Shown here: one piece after another, positions 38,801 through 47,151 of the stretch
Layout of the letters: each line of letters starts with the position of its first letter
Position numbering within the stretch: the stretch's first letter is position 1
NCBI RefSeq assembly: GCF_025452095.1
Contig: NZ_CP104877.1
Location: 806,001 to 870,000 of the forward strand
Direction: 5' to 3'
Source: Paenarthrobacter sp. JL.01a
GTDB taxonomy: Bacteria; Actinomycetota; Actinomycetes; Actinomycetales; Micrococcaceae
Length of the DNA: 64,000 bases
Program-made: the position numbers and the translations under genes
Notes under the pieces: model-generated
Told to the model about the DNA's origin: nothing
Databases searched by the model: none
The model's input: the letters and a program-made list of their open reading frames with translations, nothing else

Positions 38801-39487
38801 ATGTTGAATTTCATTGACACTGTTGGCGAGGCCGTGGCCGGGATCAAGGACGGTTCCACGGTGATGATCGGCGGGTTCGGCAATGCCGGGCAGCCGTTCG
38901 AACTCATCGATGCGCTCATGGATTGCGGCGCGAAGGACCTGACCGTGGTGAACAACAACGCCGGCCAGGGCGACCAGGGCTTGGCGTTGCTGATCAAGGA
39001 AGGCCGCGTGCGGAAGATGATCTGTTCCTTCCCGCGGCAGTCCGATTCCTGGCACTTCGACGCGAAGTACCACGCGGGGGAGATCGAGCTGGAGCTTGTT
39101 CCGCAGGGCAACCTGGCCGAACGCATCCGTGCTGCCGGGGCCGGTATTGGCGGGTTCTTCACGCCCACCGGGTACGGCACCACGCTGGCCGAGGGCAAGG
39201 AAACCCGGTTCCTCGACGGGAAATGGCAGGTGTTCGAGACGCCGATCCACGCCGACGTCGCGCTCATCAAGGCGTTGAAGGCCGACGGCAAGGGCAACCT
39301 CGTGTACCGCAAGACCGCCCGGAACTTCGGCCCGATCATGGCCGCCGCGGCAAAACACACCATTGTGCAGGTTTCCGAGATCGTGCCCACGGGTTCGTTG
39401 GATCCGGAGAACGTGGTGACGCCGGGGATTTACGTGAATTCGGTGGTCCGCGTGGTTTCTGCCGAAGCAACAGGAAAGGTGGCCTGA
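38801..39487 (+). CDS. pcaI: 3-oxoadipate CoA-transferase subunit A
   Basis: 228 residues; GGFGNAGQPFELIDAL is the class I CoA-transferase alpha signature. Five bases after the thiolase stop. Works with the beta subunit to make 3-oxoadipyl-CoA from succinyl-CoA. A 3-oxoacid (SCOT-type) substrate cannot be excluded by sequence alone. Confidence 0.9.
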   Translation: MLNFIDTVGEAVAGIKDGSTVMIGGFGNAGQPFELIDALMDCGAKDLTVVNNNAGQGDQGLALLIKEGRVRKMICSFPRQSDSWHFDAKYHAGEIELELVPQGNLAERIRAAGAGIGGFFTPTGYGTTLAEGKETRFLDGKWQVFETPIHADVALIKALKADGKGNLVYRKTARNFGPIMAAAAKHTIVQVSEIVPTGSLDPENVVTPGIYVNSVVRVVSAEATGKVA

Positions 39488-39489
39488 GC

Positions 39490-40176
39490 ATGGGCACGCA
39501 GACAAGCATCCAGACCTCCGAGAAGCCGCTGGGCCGCGACGAACTCGCACAACTGGTGGCCCGCGATATCGCCCCGGGCTCGTTCGTGAACCTGGGCATC
39601 GGGCAGCCGACGCTGGTTTCGAACTACCTCACCGAGGACCAGAACATCACCCTCCACACCGAGAACGGCATGCTCGGCATGGGCCCGGTGGCTGAGGGGG
39701 ATGCCGTTGATGGCGACCTGATCAACGCCGGCAAGATCCCCGTCACTGAGCTTCCCGGCGCCTCCTACTTCCACCATGCCGACTCGTTCGCGATCATGCG
39801 CGGCGGGCACCTGGACATCTGCGTCCTCGGAGCGTTCCAGATCTCCGCCACCGGTGACCTCGCGAACTGGCACACCGGCGCACCGGACGCGATTCCCGCC
39901 GTCGGAGGTGCCATGGACCTGGCCACCGGCGCGAAGGACGTGTTCGTGATGATGACCTTGCTGACCCGTGACGGCGCCTCAAAGCTGGTCGAAGCATGCA
40001 CCTACCCGCTCACCGGCGTCGGCTGCGTGACCCGCGTGTACACCGACAAAGCCGTGTTCCTCACCGGCCCCGAAGGCGTCACCGTCCGTGAAACGTTCGG
40101 CTGCACCTTCGAGGAAATCCAGGAACTCGTCCCGCTGCTTCTGAAGGCCGCCGTTGGCGTAGGAATCGCCGCCTAA
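39490..40176 (+). CDS. pcaJ: 3-oxoadipate CoA-transferase subunit B
   Basis: 228 residues from ATG 39490; a longer open frame runs back through subunit A and is rejected. NLGIGQPT and LHTENGMLG carry the family motif with catalytic Glu58. Two bases after subunit A, so translationally coupled. Completes the 3-oxoadipate branch that receives the product of maleylacetate reductase. Confidence 0.92.
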   Translation: MGTQTSIQTSEKPLGRDELAQLVARDIAPGSFVNLGIGQPTLVSNYLTEDQNITLHTENGMLGMGPVAEGDAVDGDLINAGKIPVTELPGASYFHHADSFAIMRGGHLDICVLGAFQISATGDLANWHTGAPDAIPAVGGAMDLATGAKDVFVMMTLLTRDGASKLVEACTYPLTGVGCVTRVYTDKAVFLTGPEGVTVRETFGCTFEEIQELVPLLLKAAVGVGIAA

Positions 40177-40244
40177 GGTTGGAAGCCATGCCGGCAGGCC
40201 AAGGTAGCATCCTCAGTCCGTGACTATGTATGGTTCCGGTTAAC

Positions 40245-43200
40245 CTAGGATGAGAGATCCTCACAGGCCAGCCCAAGCTCCGGCAACGCGTCCACGATCC
40301 GGTTCGTCTCCAGACTAAGCGTCACGATTCGGCCGATTAGGTCGATGATGTAGCGCGGCTGCCCATGCTCGTAGGACCAGTCATTCGGGTCGTTCACGAT
40401 GCCCGAAGCCTTGTCGATCTTGACCTGGTACCGCTCCAGGACCCAGTCGATGGCGGATCGGGAACCCAGCATGTAGCGGTGGGCGTCCTCGGGGACGCCT
40501 TCCAAAGTGATCTGCGAGTTGTAGATAATCCTGGTCTTGTCCCACGAGCCCGGCTTTCCGGCGTACTTCATCTTCTTCACCGCGTACCGGTCGTACTCGT
40601 CCTGTTGGACGGTTAGCCCGGTTAGCACCTCGTCTAAGGCGTACGGCTCCAGTGACTCGTAGCCTATGTGCAGGACGGAGAGTGCCTTGCCGGCGTCAAC
40701 GAAAGCCCGGAATCGGTCTTCCCCGGGTACCTGTGGGATGCGCGGAAGCATCTTCTTCAGGTCTGCAGCGAACCGGGTCCGGTACTCAGGGGAATGCAGT
40801 AAGCCATAGAGGTAGTGGAAGATGTCATCCTTTGTGACTGCCGGTCCGTAGGTAGCGCGATAGTCCTCGAGGGCAAAGTCAGTTACGTTGTCGATTCGGT
40901 CAGGTTCGTGGGATGAAGGGATGCCGGCGAAAAGACCCTCTTGCTGCATTGGAGCCGAGTAAGTGTACCGCGGAAAGAGTTGTCCTGAATCGAGGAGGCG
41001 TAGGTCTGTAGTGCTGTCCGCAGCGATGCAGCAGAACTGGAAGTGGCTTCCTGCACCTGTGAGACAAATGCCCCAGTTGGTTCCCGGAGCGTCAAACCAG
41101 CCGGGTGTCCGACCGACGCTCTCGATGAAGTCATTTTCCCCGAAGACAAGTTGTTTGTTGAAGGGACGATATGCAACAGTTCGTGAGGTCTCACCCGAGC
41201 TTTGCCGAATCTGTTTCCGATCCAGGGCTCCCCGAAGGCCACGTGACCAGCTGATGCGGTTCGGGCTGTCGACAGGGCTCCCTGAAGCGAGTGAGTCGGC
41301 ATAAGCAGATGTCAGTGATTGAGCTTTTTCCTTGAGCGCACGTTCACCAAAGGAGTACGCCCACGCATCACGGCTAGTCACCAAACCGGGCCCTTGAGCG
41401 GACAGTAGAGAGCCATTCGGACCATCCTTAGCGCTCAAGGGCGTGAAGGATTCAAACAGATCGTTGCGCTGATTGATCCAGTCACCGTCGCTGTTCGGGG
41501 CGATGTCTACCCATGGAATGTTGGCCAGTGTGGCGTGATCGACGATGTCTAGTTTTTCCTTGCGATCCAGGTAGTCACCGACGTCCCGGTACTTCAACCG
41601 ACACTCCGTTACAGTCCCTGGGCGTTTGACCAAGATGAGGATGGCTACTGTGTTGCGGCTGCCCGAGTCAAAGACCTTGCCGCCCTCTTTGCGGCTCTGC
41701 TCCCCGGAGGTCCGCTGGTTGCCGCGGAGGTTGAAAACGTAAATGTAGTTGAACTCCCGGTAGAGAGTCTGGCGAAGGCCGTCTGCGTTGTTAGCGTCGA
41801 TGTATCCGCCGTTCGAGACGAAGGCGACGACCCCACCGGCTTCCTGGTCCAAAATACGGTTGGAGGCCCAGCGGATGGCGCGGATGTAGGAGTCGTACAG
41901 ATTCCTTTTGAGCCCGGCCGAGGACTCCTTGGCATATGTCCCTGTGATGGAGGCGTCCAGGGTGGGGTACCTCAGGTTGGCATTGTTGTCGTTGCCACTT
42001 GACTGGCCTACGGAATACGGGGGGTTGCCAATGATTACCCGGATGTCGAGGGCGTTCTGGGCTTTGACCCGGTCGTTGTTGGAGGTGAAGACGAGGTCGT
42101 CCAGGGTGTCGCCGTCTTCGGTCATCTGGAAGGTGTCGGTCAGGACTATGCCGTCGAATGGCAGGTACGCCACTTCGCCAGGGTCCTTGCCCTCGGCCGC
42201 CGCCTGTTCTTCCATGAGTCCGTGGACGGTGGCCTCGATGTTGATCGCGGCGATGTAGTAGGCCATGAGGAGCAGCTCGTTGGCGTGCAGCTCCTGGGTG
42301 TACTTGCGCAGCAGGTCTTCCGGCTTGATCCGGCCGGACTGCAGCAGCCGCACGATGAAGGTCCCCGTGCCGGTGAACGGATCCAGGACGTGGACGCCTT
42401 CGTCGCTGATAGAGGCACCGAAATCTTTGGCCAGGATGTCGTCGACGGCGCGGATGATGAAGTCCACGACCTCCACCGGGGTGTAGACGATGCCCAGGGA
42501 TTCGGCAGTGCGGGGGAAGGCCAGCTTGAAGAACTTCTCGTACAGCTCGGTGACGATCTTCTGCTTGCCTTCGGCGTTGGTGATACCTTCGGCACGGACC
42601 CGGACGGAGCGGTAGAAGGATTCCAGGCTGGCGACCTCGGAGTCTAGGTTGTACTTCTCCAGGATGTCCACCATGGAATCCATGACTTGGGAGACGGGGT
42701 TGTTGGCCGCGAAGGAATAACCCTCAAACAGCGCTTCGAAGACCGGTTTAGTGATCAGGTGCTGGGAAAGCATGTCGATGGCGTCCGACTCGCTGATCGA
42801 GTCGTTGAGGTTGCCGCGCAGGCCCTGAAGGAAGACGCTGAATTCCTCGCGGGGACGCTGGTCGTCGCCGTTCAGGATGGTGCGGATCCTGAGTACGTGC
42901 CGGTCGGCGATCTCCTTGACGTCTTTGGCCCAGGATTCCCAGTAACGGCGGTCGCCGACCTTGCGGACCATCCGCGCGAAGATGGCGTCGCGCCACTGGT
43001 CCGCGCCGGCCATGTGGAACAGGGCCTCGGTGCCACTCCCATTGGTGTTCTCGCCCCCACCGCCACCGGGGCCGTCGCCGAACGGATCGGCCACGGTGAT
43101 GACGTCGATTTTGTCGTTGGCGTTCCGGTTCAGCTCGAGCTTGTTGATCATGGCTTCGAATCGGTCATCGTGGGCGCGGAGGGCCTGCAGGACGTCCCAG

Positions 43201-45059
43201 ACGACCTTGTACTTCTTGTTGTCGTTCAGGGCTGTCTCGGGGTCCTGGCTGGCCGGCACCGCGATGGGCAGGATGATGTAGCCGTATTCCTTGCCTTCGG
43301 CTTTGCGCATGACGCGGCCGACGGACTGGACGACATCGACCTGGGAGTTTCGAGGGTTCAGGAACAGGACAGCATCAAGGGAAGGCACGTCCACCCCCTC
43401 GGAGAGGCAGCGGGCGTTGGAAAGGATCCGGCAGGTGTCTTCACCGTCGGCGCCGGCGGTGTCTTTGGCCTTGAGCCAATCCAACTTGGATGAGCGCTCC
43501 AGCACGTTGAAGGTGCCGTCCACGTGGTCCGCTTCCAGCTTCAGGGCCGGGCCGTCGGACTCACCGCGGTTGACCAGCAGCTGCCGGCCGACAAGCTCGA
43601 AGTCGGCGGCCAGTTTCTTGGACTCCTTGATGTTGCGCGCGAACGCAACGGCTCGGCGCATGGGGGAGGCGTCGGTGATGTCCAGGCGTTGGCCGTTGAC
43701 GCCCCGCTTTGACAGGCCGTTCCAGCAGCCGACGATCCGGGCAGCGTCGTCGAGATTGAGGTCTCCGTTGCCTTCGAAGAGACTCTGGAAGGACTTGCTG
43801 ACGGATTCTTCGTCCACGGCAAGGACCAGGACCTTGTAGTCGGCCAGATGGCCCATCTCTACGGCCTTGCCAAAGCCGAGGTGATGGAACTCGGGGCCAT
43901 ACACGGCTTCGTCGTCCATGGAGTAGACGGTGACGTTGTCCTGGGCGGCCTTGATTTTGGACTCCTGGACGTAGATCCGTGGGGTAGCGGTCATGTAGAG
44001 CCGTTTGCCGGCCTCGATGTAGGTGTTGTCATGCACCTTAACGAACGACGAGTCGTCGTGGCTGGCTTCGGTGATACCGGTTGTGCGGTGGGCCTCGTCG
44101 CAGACGATGAGGTCGAACTCCTGCAGCCCTTCCTTCTGGGCTTGGTGGAGGACGTCAATGGACTGGTAGGTGGAGAACACCACTGTGATGGCTTCCTGCC
44201 CCGTGCTGATCCTCGCCCGGTTGAGCAGTTTTGCAGGGTCGGTGGTGGCCGGGAAGGCCAGGTCGTGGACACTGACGTCTTCGTGTTCCTTCCGGCCGAC
44301 CTTGGTGTCGGAGCAGACGGCTAGGGGCCGCAATGGGACGGAAGCCTGGGCGGTCCATTCGTTTAGGGTTTGTTGCAGAAGGGCGATGGAAGGGACGAGA
44401 AACAGGACAGATCCCCCGATGGGGACGATCTCCTCGACTATCTTCAGGGAGGTGAACGTCTTGCCGGTCCCGCAGGCCATGATGAGCCGGCCGCGATCGC
44501 TCGTCGTGAAGCCCTTTTTCACGTCATCGATGGCCTGGCGCTGGTACTTTCGTGGTTCCTTGCCGCCCAGTTGTTTCATTTGCTCCGGGGCGTCAACGCT
44601 GAACTCCGTCCAGTCAATTGTGGAGTCTGCCAAGTCCGCAAAACGGAGTCTTGTCATTGGCTTTGATTGGCCCTCAAGAGCGTCCTCGGCATGCTTGGAC
44701 CATTTGTCGGTTGTCGAAACCACCATGCCATAGGAGAAGTCGGCCTTGCCGACGGCGGTGAAGAACGAGTCGATCTGCTTCTTGTCCAGCGTCCGGGCCG
44801 GGTCGTAAAACTTGCACTGGATTCCGGTCAGTTCGCCCGTGTAGCGATCCTTCGCGACAAGATCGATGCCGGTGTCGACGTGCCCGCTTCGGCCTGGCCA
44901 TTCCGTCCAAAGCCAGACGTCGGAGAACTGGTCGGCGTACTTGGGTTCCAGTTCCAGGTAGCGCTTCATCAGGTGTTCGAATTTCGTCCCTTTGTCATGC
45001 TGATCGGTCGCCGAAAAATAGAGGCGGTCGAGGACGTCTTCGAAACTTGCTGAACCCAT
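40245..45059 (-). CDS. Single-chain type ISP-like restriction-modification enzyme
   Basis: 1604 residues, the size of LlaGI/LlaBIII. Order: Mrr-like nuclease (GIDLVAKD at 64-71, QCKFY at 81-85), superfamily 2 helicase/translocase (Walker A GTGKT near 197-201, DEAH at 321-324, later QSVGRVMRKAEG), coupler, N6-adenine methyltransferase (DPFTGTGTF near 893, NPPY near 1010) and a C-terminal target-recognition region. One protein can methylate, translocate and cut. Converges on pcaJ and is likely a defence cargo gene of the island. Confidence 0.92.
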   Translation of the reverse strand: MGSASFEDVLDRLYFSATDQHDKGTKFEHLMKRYLELEPKYADQFSDVWLWTEWPGRSGHVDTGIDLVAKDRYTGELTGIQCKFYDPARTLDKKQIDSFFTAVGKADFSYGMVVSTTDKWSKHAEDALEGQSKPMTRLRFADLADSTIDWTEFSVDAPEQMKQLGGKEPRKYQRQAIDDVKKGFTTSDRGRLIMACGTGKTFTSLKIVEEIVPIGGSVLFLVPSIALLQQTLNEWTAQASVPLRPLAVCSDTKVGRKEHEDVSVHDLAFPATTDPAKLLNRARISTGQEAITVVFSTYQSIDVLHQAQKEGLQEFDLIVCDEAHRTTGITEASHDDSSFVKVHDNTYIEAGKRLYMTATPRIYVQESKIKAAQDNVTVYSMDDEAVYGPEFHHLGFGKAVEMGHLADYKVLVLAVDEESVSKSFQSLFEGNGDLNLDDAARIVGCWNGLSKRGVNGQRLDITDASPMRRAVAFARNIKESKKLAADFELVGRQLLVNRGESDGPALKLEADHVDGTFNVLERSSKLDWLKAKDTAGADGEDTCRILSNARCLSEGVDVPSLDAVLFLNPRNSQVDVVQSVGRVMRKAEGKEYGYIILPIAVPASQDPETALNDNKKYKVVWDVLQALRAHDDRFEAMINKLELNRNANDKIDVITVADPFGDGPGGGGGENTNGSGTEALFHMAGADQWRDAIFARMVRKVGDRRYWESWAKDVKEIADRHVLRIRTILNGDDQRPREEFSVFLQGLRGNLNDSISESDAIDMLSQHLITKPVFEALFEGYSFAANNPVSQVMDSMVDILEKYNLDSEVASLESFYRSVRVRAEGITNAEGKQKIVTELYEKFFKLAFPRTAESLGIVYTPVEVVDFIIRAVDDILAKDFGASISDEGVHVLDPFTGTGTFIVRLLQSGRIKPEDLLRKYTQELHANELLLMAYYIAAINIEATVHGLMEEQAAAEGKDPGEVAYLPFDGIVLTDTFQMTEDGDTLDDLVFTSNNDRVKAQNALDIRVIIGNPPYSVGQSSGNDNNANLRYPTLDASITGTYAKESSAGLKRNLYDSYIRAIRWASNRILDQEAGGVVAFVSNGGYIDANNADGLRQTLYREFNYIYVFNLRGNQRTSGEQSRKEGGKVFDSGSRNTVAILILVKRPGTVTECRLKYRDVGDYLDRKEKLDIVDHATLANIPWVDIAPNSDGDWINQRNDLFESFTPLSAKDGPNGSLLSAQGPGLVTSRDAWAYSFGERALKEKAQSLTSAYADSLASGSPVDSPNRISWSRGLRGALDRKQIRQSSGETSRTVAYRPFNKQLVFGENDFIESVGRTPGWFDAPGTNWGICLTGAGSHFQFCCIAADSTTDLRLLDSGQLFPRYTYSAPMQQEGLFAGIPSSHEPDRIDNVTDFALEDYRATYGPAVTKDDIFHYLYGLLHSPEYRTRFAADLKKMLPRIPQVPGEDRFRAFVDAGKALSVLHIGYESLEPYALDEVLTGLTVQQDEYDRYAVKKMKYAGKPGSWDKTRIIYNSQITLEGVPEDAHRYMLGSRSAIDWVLERYQVKIDKASGIVNDPNDWSYEHGQPRYIIDLIGRIVTLSLETNRIVDALPELGLACEDLSS

Positions 45060-45129
45060 GGAAGTATCTTGCCCTACCCGAGTCCGACCATCGCAATCCT
45101 TGTCTTGTTGCCTGACCGAGGAGCTGGGG

Positions 45130-45933
45130 TTAGTTGTTTTTCTGCCTTGCCTCGCATCGGCGATCGAAGAGTGACCAGCCGGCTTTCAACAGGCGATAGG
45201 AAGCTTCAAAGGGTTGCGCGATATCCTCCAGGGAGCCGCCGGCCGTTCCTGAAGTGAGAGGCTCGCCAGGCCGCGGCGGGCCAAGCGTTGCCCTCAGGGT
45301 GAGAGCCCACCCAAGCGCGTGGGCGTCACCGCTCATTTGGCGCCACTGCAGATTAAGGGATTTCTCGAGCTCAGGAGTAGCACCGTACACGTACGCTGCT
45401 GCGTAGGGAATTACCGCTCCGGTCAGTTTAAGGCCGCTGGTGTCCGCGCCGGCGGCAACGGCACTTTCGATTCGTGAATCCAGCCAGTTCAGTTGCTTCT
45501 GGACCGCTTCCTTTTCACCGTCGGATAGGTCTGGTAGGCCCAGGCAGTCGGCGTGGAACTGTCGGAGGCGCCTATAGGACTCCACGATGACGGCAAGCCC
45601 GCGCCGTCGTCGAGTGCTGGCGTCGTCTGGTCCGAGAATGTAAAGGGCTTGGGCGGCTGCCACCAAGGCACCACGGAGAGAGGTGAAGTGTGCGGAGGGA
45701 TACAGCTCGCCAGCCTTGATCGCTGTCCACGCCATTCGAAGATGTTCTCCGGATGAAGCAAGTGAGAGTCGTGCAACATCGCTCACGGGGTGATAGAGGA
45801 AAGCTTTATTGTCGTCGTGCAGTTCGCTTCCGGGTTGTGGCGTCTCCAGTTGGTGAACGCGGACCCTCCACCGTTCCAGATCAGGTTCGTATCGCGATAA
45901 GTGCCGAAAGTAAGAGTCGTGTGTTCCTGTCAT
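45130..45933 (-). CDS. Hypothetical protein upstream of the type ISP gene
   Basis: 267 residues from MTGTHDSYF (45933); an ATG four codons upstream is possible. Helix-rich, with no motif I recognise. It lies 70 bases upstream of the restriction-modification gene on the same strand and may be an accessory of that system or an unrelated passenger. Confidence 0.65.
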   Translation of the reverse strand: MTGTHDSYFRHLSRYEPDLERWRVRVHQLETPQPGSELHDDNKAFLYHPVSDVARLSLASSGEHLRMAWTAIKAGELYPSAHFTSLRGALVAAAQALYILGPDDASTRRRRGLAVIVESYRRLRQFHADCLGLPDLSDGEKEAVQKQLNWLDSRIESAVAAGADTSGLKLTGAVIPYAAAYVYGATPELEKSLNLQWRQMSGDAHALGWALTLRATLGPPRPGEPLTSGTAGGSLEDIAQPFEASYRLLKAGWSLFDRRCEARQKNN

Positions 45934-46221
45934 GGTTGCTGGCAAAGGTGTCGGCGCGAGTTAATTCGAAGCATTTGGCCATCATAGGGCCGGGGGTGTT
46001 GGCCCCCAGATTTTGGTTTGGAAGTGCGCTCAGTAGCGTGGTTGCCGCCTTGTGCACAGCTCTGAAGGTGCTTTGAGTCGACAGACCAGGATGCACCGCC
46101 GTCGGATGTCAACTGCAAAGCGACGCCAAGAAAGGTGACGAAAAAAGTACGAAGAGCTCCGGACATGCCAGGTATTCGGCCGCACGCACAGGTGATCGAT
46201 CTTGTCAAGGAAAAAATAAGA

Positions 46222-46253
46222 AACCCCCGGAAATCCGCAGATCTCCGGGGGTT
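46222..46253 (-). terminator. tRNA-Thr terminator copy at element junction
   Basis: AACCCCCGGA and TCCGGGGGTT are perfect 10-bp arms; on the minus strand the stem is followed by TTTCTTATTTTTT. Partner of the copy at 14388-14420. Confidence 0.8.
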
Positions 46254-46256
46254 CAA

Positions 46257-46306
46257 CCGAGCTTCCTATCAGAATCGAACTGATGACCTTTTCATTACGA
46301 GTGAAA
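46257..46306 (-). repeat. attachment-site repeat: 3' part of tRNA-Thr(CGT), internal copy
   Basis: Exact 50-base copy of 14425-14474, with anticodon arm, T-arm and acceptor 3' strand of tRNA-Thr. No D-arm or 5' acceptor strand lies on the expected side, so this copy is also incomplete. It separates the catabolic island from the prophage. Confidence 0.88.
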
Positions 46307-46311
46307 CGGTG

Positions 46312-46419
46312 GGCTACACTTAGAGTAGGAAATCCGCATAAAATAGCGGAATCTAGGGGCTGAAAGTGAGTGCATGCACGTGCAATCCAGCGTATGCATG
46401 GCTACACTAATGGCTACAC
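46312..46419 (+). repeat. GGCTACAC direct repeats beside the attachment site
   Basis: Exact GGCTACAC at 46312, 46400 and 46412, starting five bases from the att core, with a TGCATGCACGTGCA palindromic stretch between. Candidate integrase arm-type or regulator sites. Confidence 0.45.
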
Positions 46420-46438
46420 CTACCGAATGGGGAGGAAA

Positions 46439-46849
46439 ATGACCATCACCGAGTTCCTGCAAGCCAGAATTGCTGAGGACGAAGCTCTGGCTACGAAAGC
46501 TGCTCGTGGCTCTGACGGCGAGTGGCATCGAGGCCACGGTTGGATGCCTGATGAGGACGAATGCCGAGTCGAGGGTGACAGCATCGTCATCTACGACGAG
46601 GGCGGCCACGACCCAAATCAAGCTGAGCACATCGCCCGCCATGATCCTGCACGCGTCCTTGCCGAGTGCGCGGCGAAACGGGCGATCATCGAGTTGCATC
46701 GGCGTCTCTTTGCGGCCCCGCATTCTATTTGTAACCGTTGCACTGACTACACGACTGGCGATGCTGACGATTATCCATGCGACACCCTCTGCGCCCTTGC
46801 CACCATCTACAAGGATCACCCGGATTACCAGCAAGAGTGGGCAGCATGA
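46439..46849 (+). CDS. DUF6221 family protein
   Basis: 136 residues from ATG 46439 after GGGAGG. EFLQARIAEDE near the start, the middle ARHDPARVLAECAAKRAII and the closing CDTLCALATIYKDHPDYQQEW are typical of DUF6221, common in actinobacterial mobile elements. Function unknown. Overlaps the next gene through ATGA. Confidence 0.8.
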   Translation: MTITEFLQARIAEDEALATKAARGSDGEWHRGHGWMPDEDECRVEGDSIVIYDEGGHDPNQAEHIARHDPARVLAECAAKRAIIELHRRLFAAPHSICNRCTDYTTGDADDYPCDTLCALATIYKDHPDYQQEWAA

Positions 46850-47151
46850 GTGTGCCCATCGAGTGGAGTGACAAGACGCTCTCTTACAACGCCGTTTGCC
46901 CCGCCTGCGGAAAGTGCGTCTTCATGGTCACGGCCGAAGCTATCAAGGTTGGCCCCCGGCGGCCGAGTGGCAGCAGCTTGCTCCTACCTGTGACGATGGC
47001 AGTTCCTCACGCCTGCGGCCCTCATGAACTGTTGACTAATCACAACGGAGATCCTCAGTGCCTGTGCGGCTACATGTCCCCGCCGGCGGCTGGGGTATCG
47101 GCGGCGGCAGCGAACGTATCCAAGCATGTTTCAGAGGCCGCCCGTGGCTAG
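46846..47151 (+). CDS. Cys-rich hypothetical protein
   Basis: 101 residues from ATG 46846. CPACGKC, an ACGPH segment and CLCG suggest a zinc ribbon. The C-terminal codons overlap the integrase start. Confidence 0.6.
   Translation: MSVPIEWSDKTLSYNAVCPACGKCVFMVTAEAIKVGPRRPSGSSLLLPVTMAVPHACGPHELLTNHNGDPQCLCGYMSPPAAGVSAAAANVSKHVSEAARG

Larger units (their letters stand above)
45946..46438. other. Junction between island and prophage
   Basis: No gene. It contains the tRNA-Thr terminator copy, the right attachment repeat, three GGCTACAC repeats and the promoter of the first prophage gene. Confidence 0.7.

Noticed and set aside
38177..39550. 457-codon minus-strand frame across thiolase and CoA-transferase genes
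   Set aside because: Spans two genes with complete catalytic motifs on the other strand.
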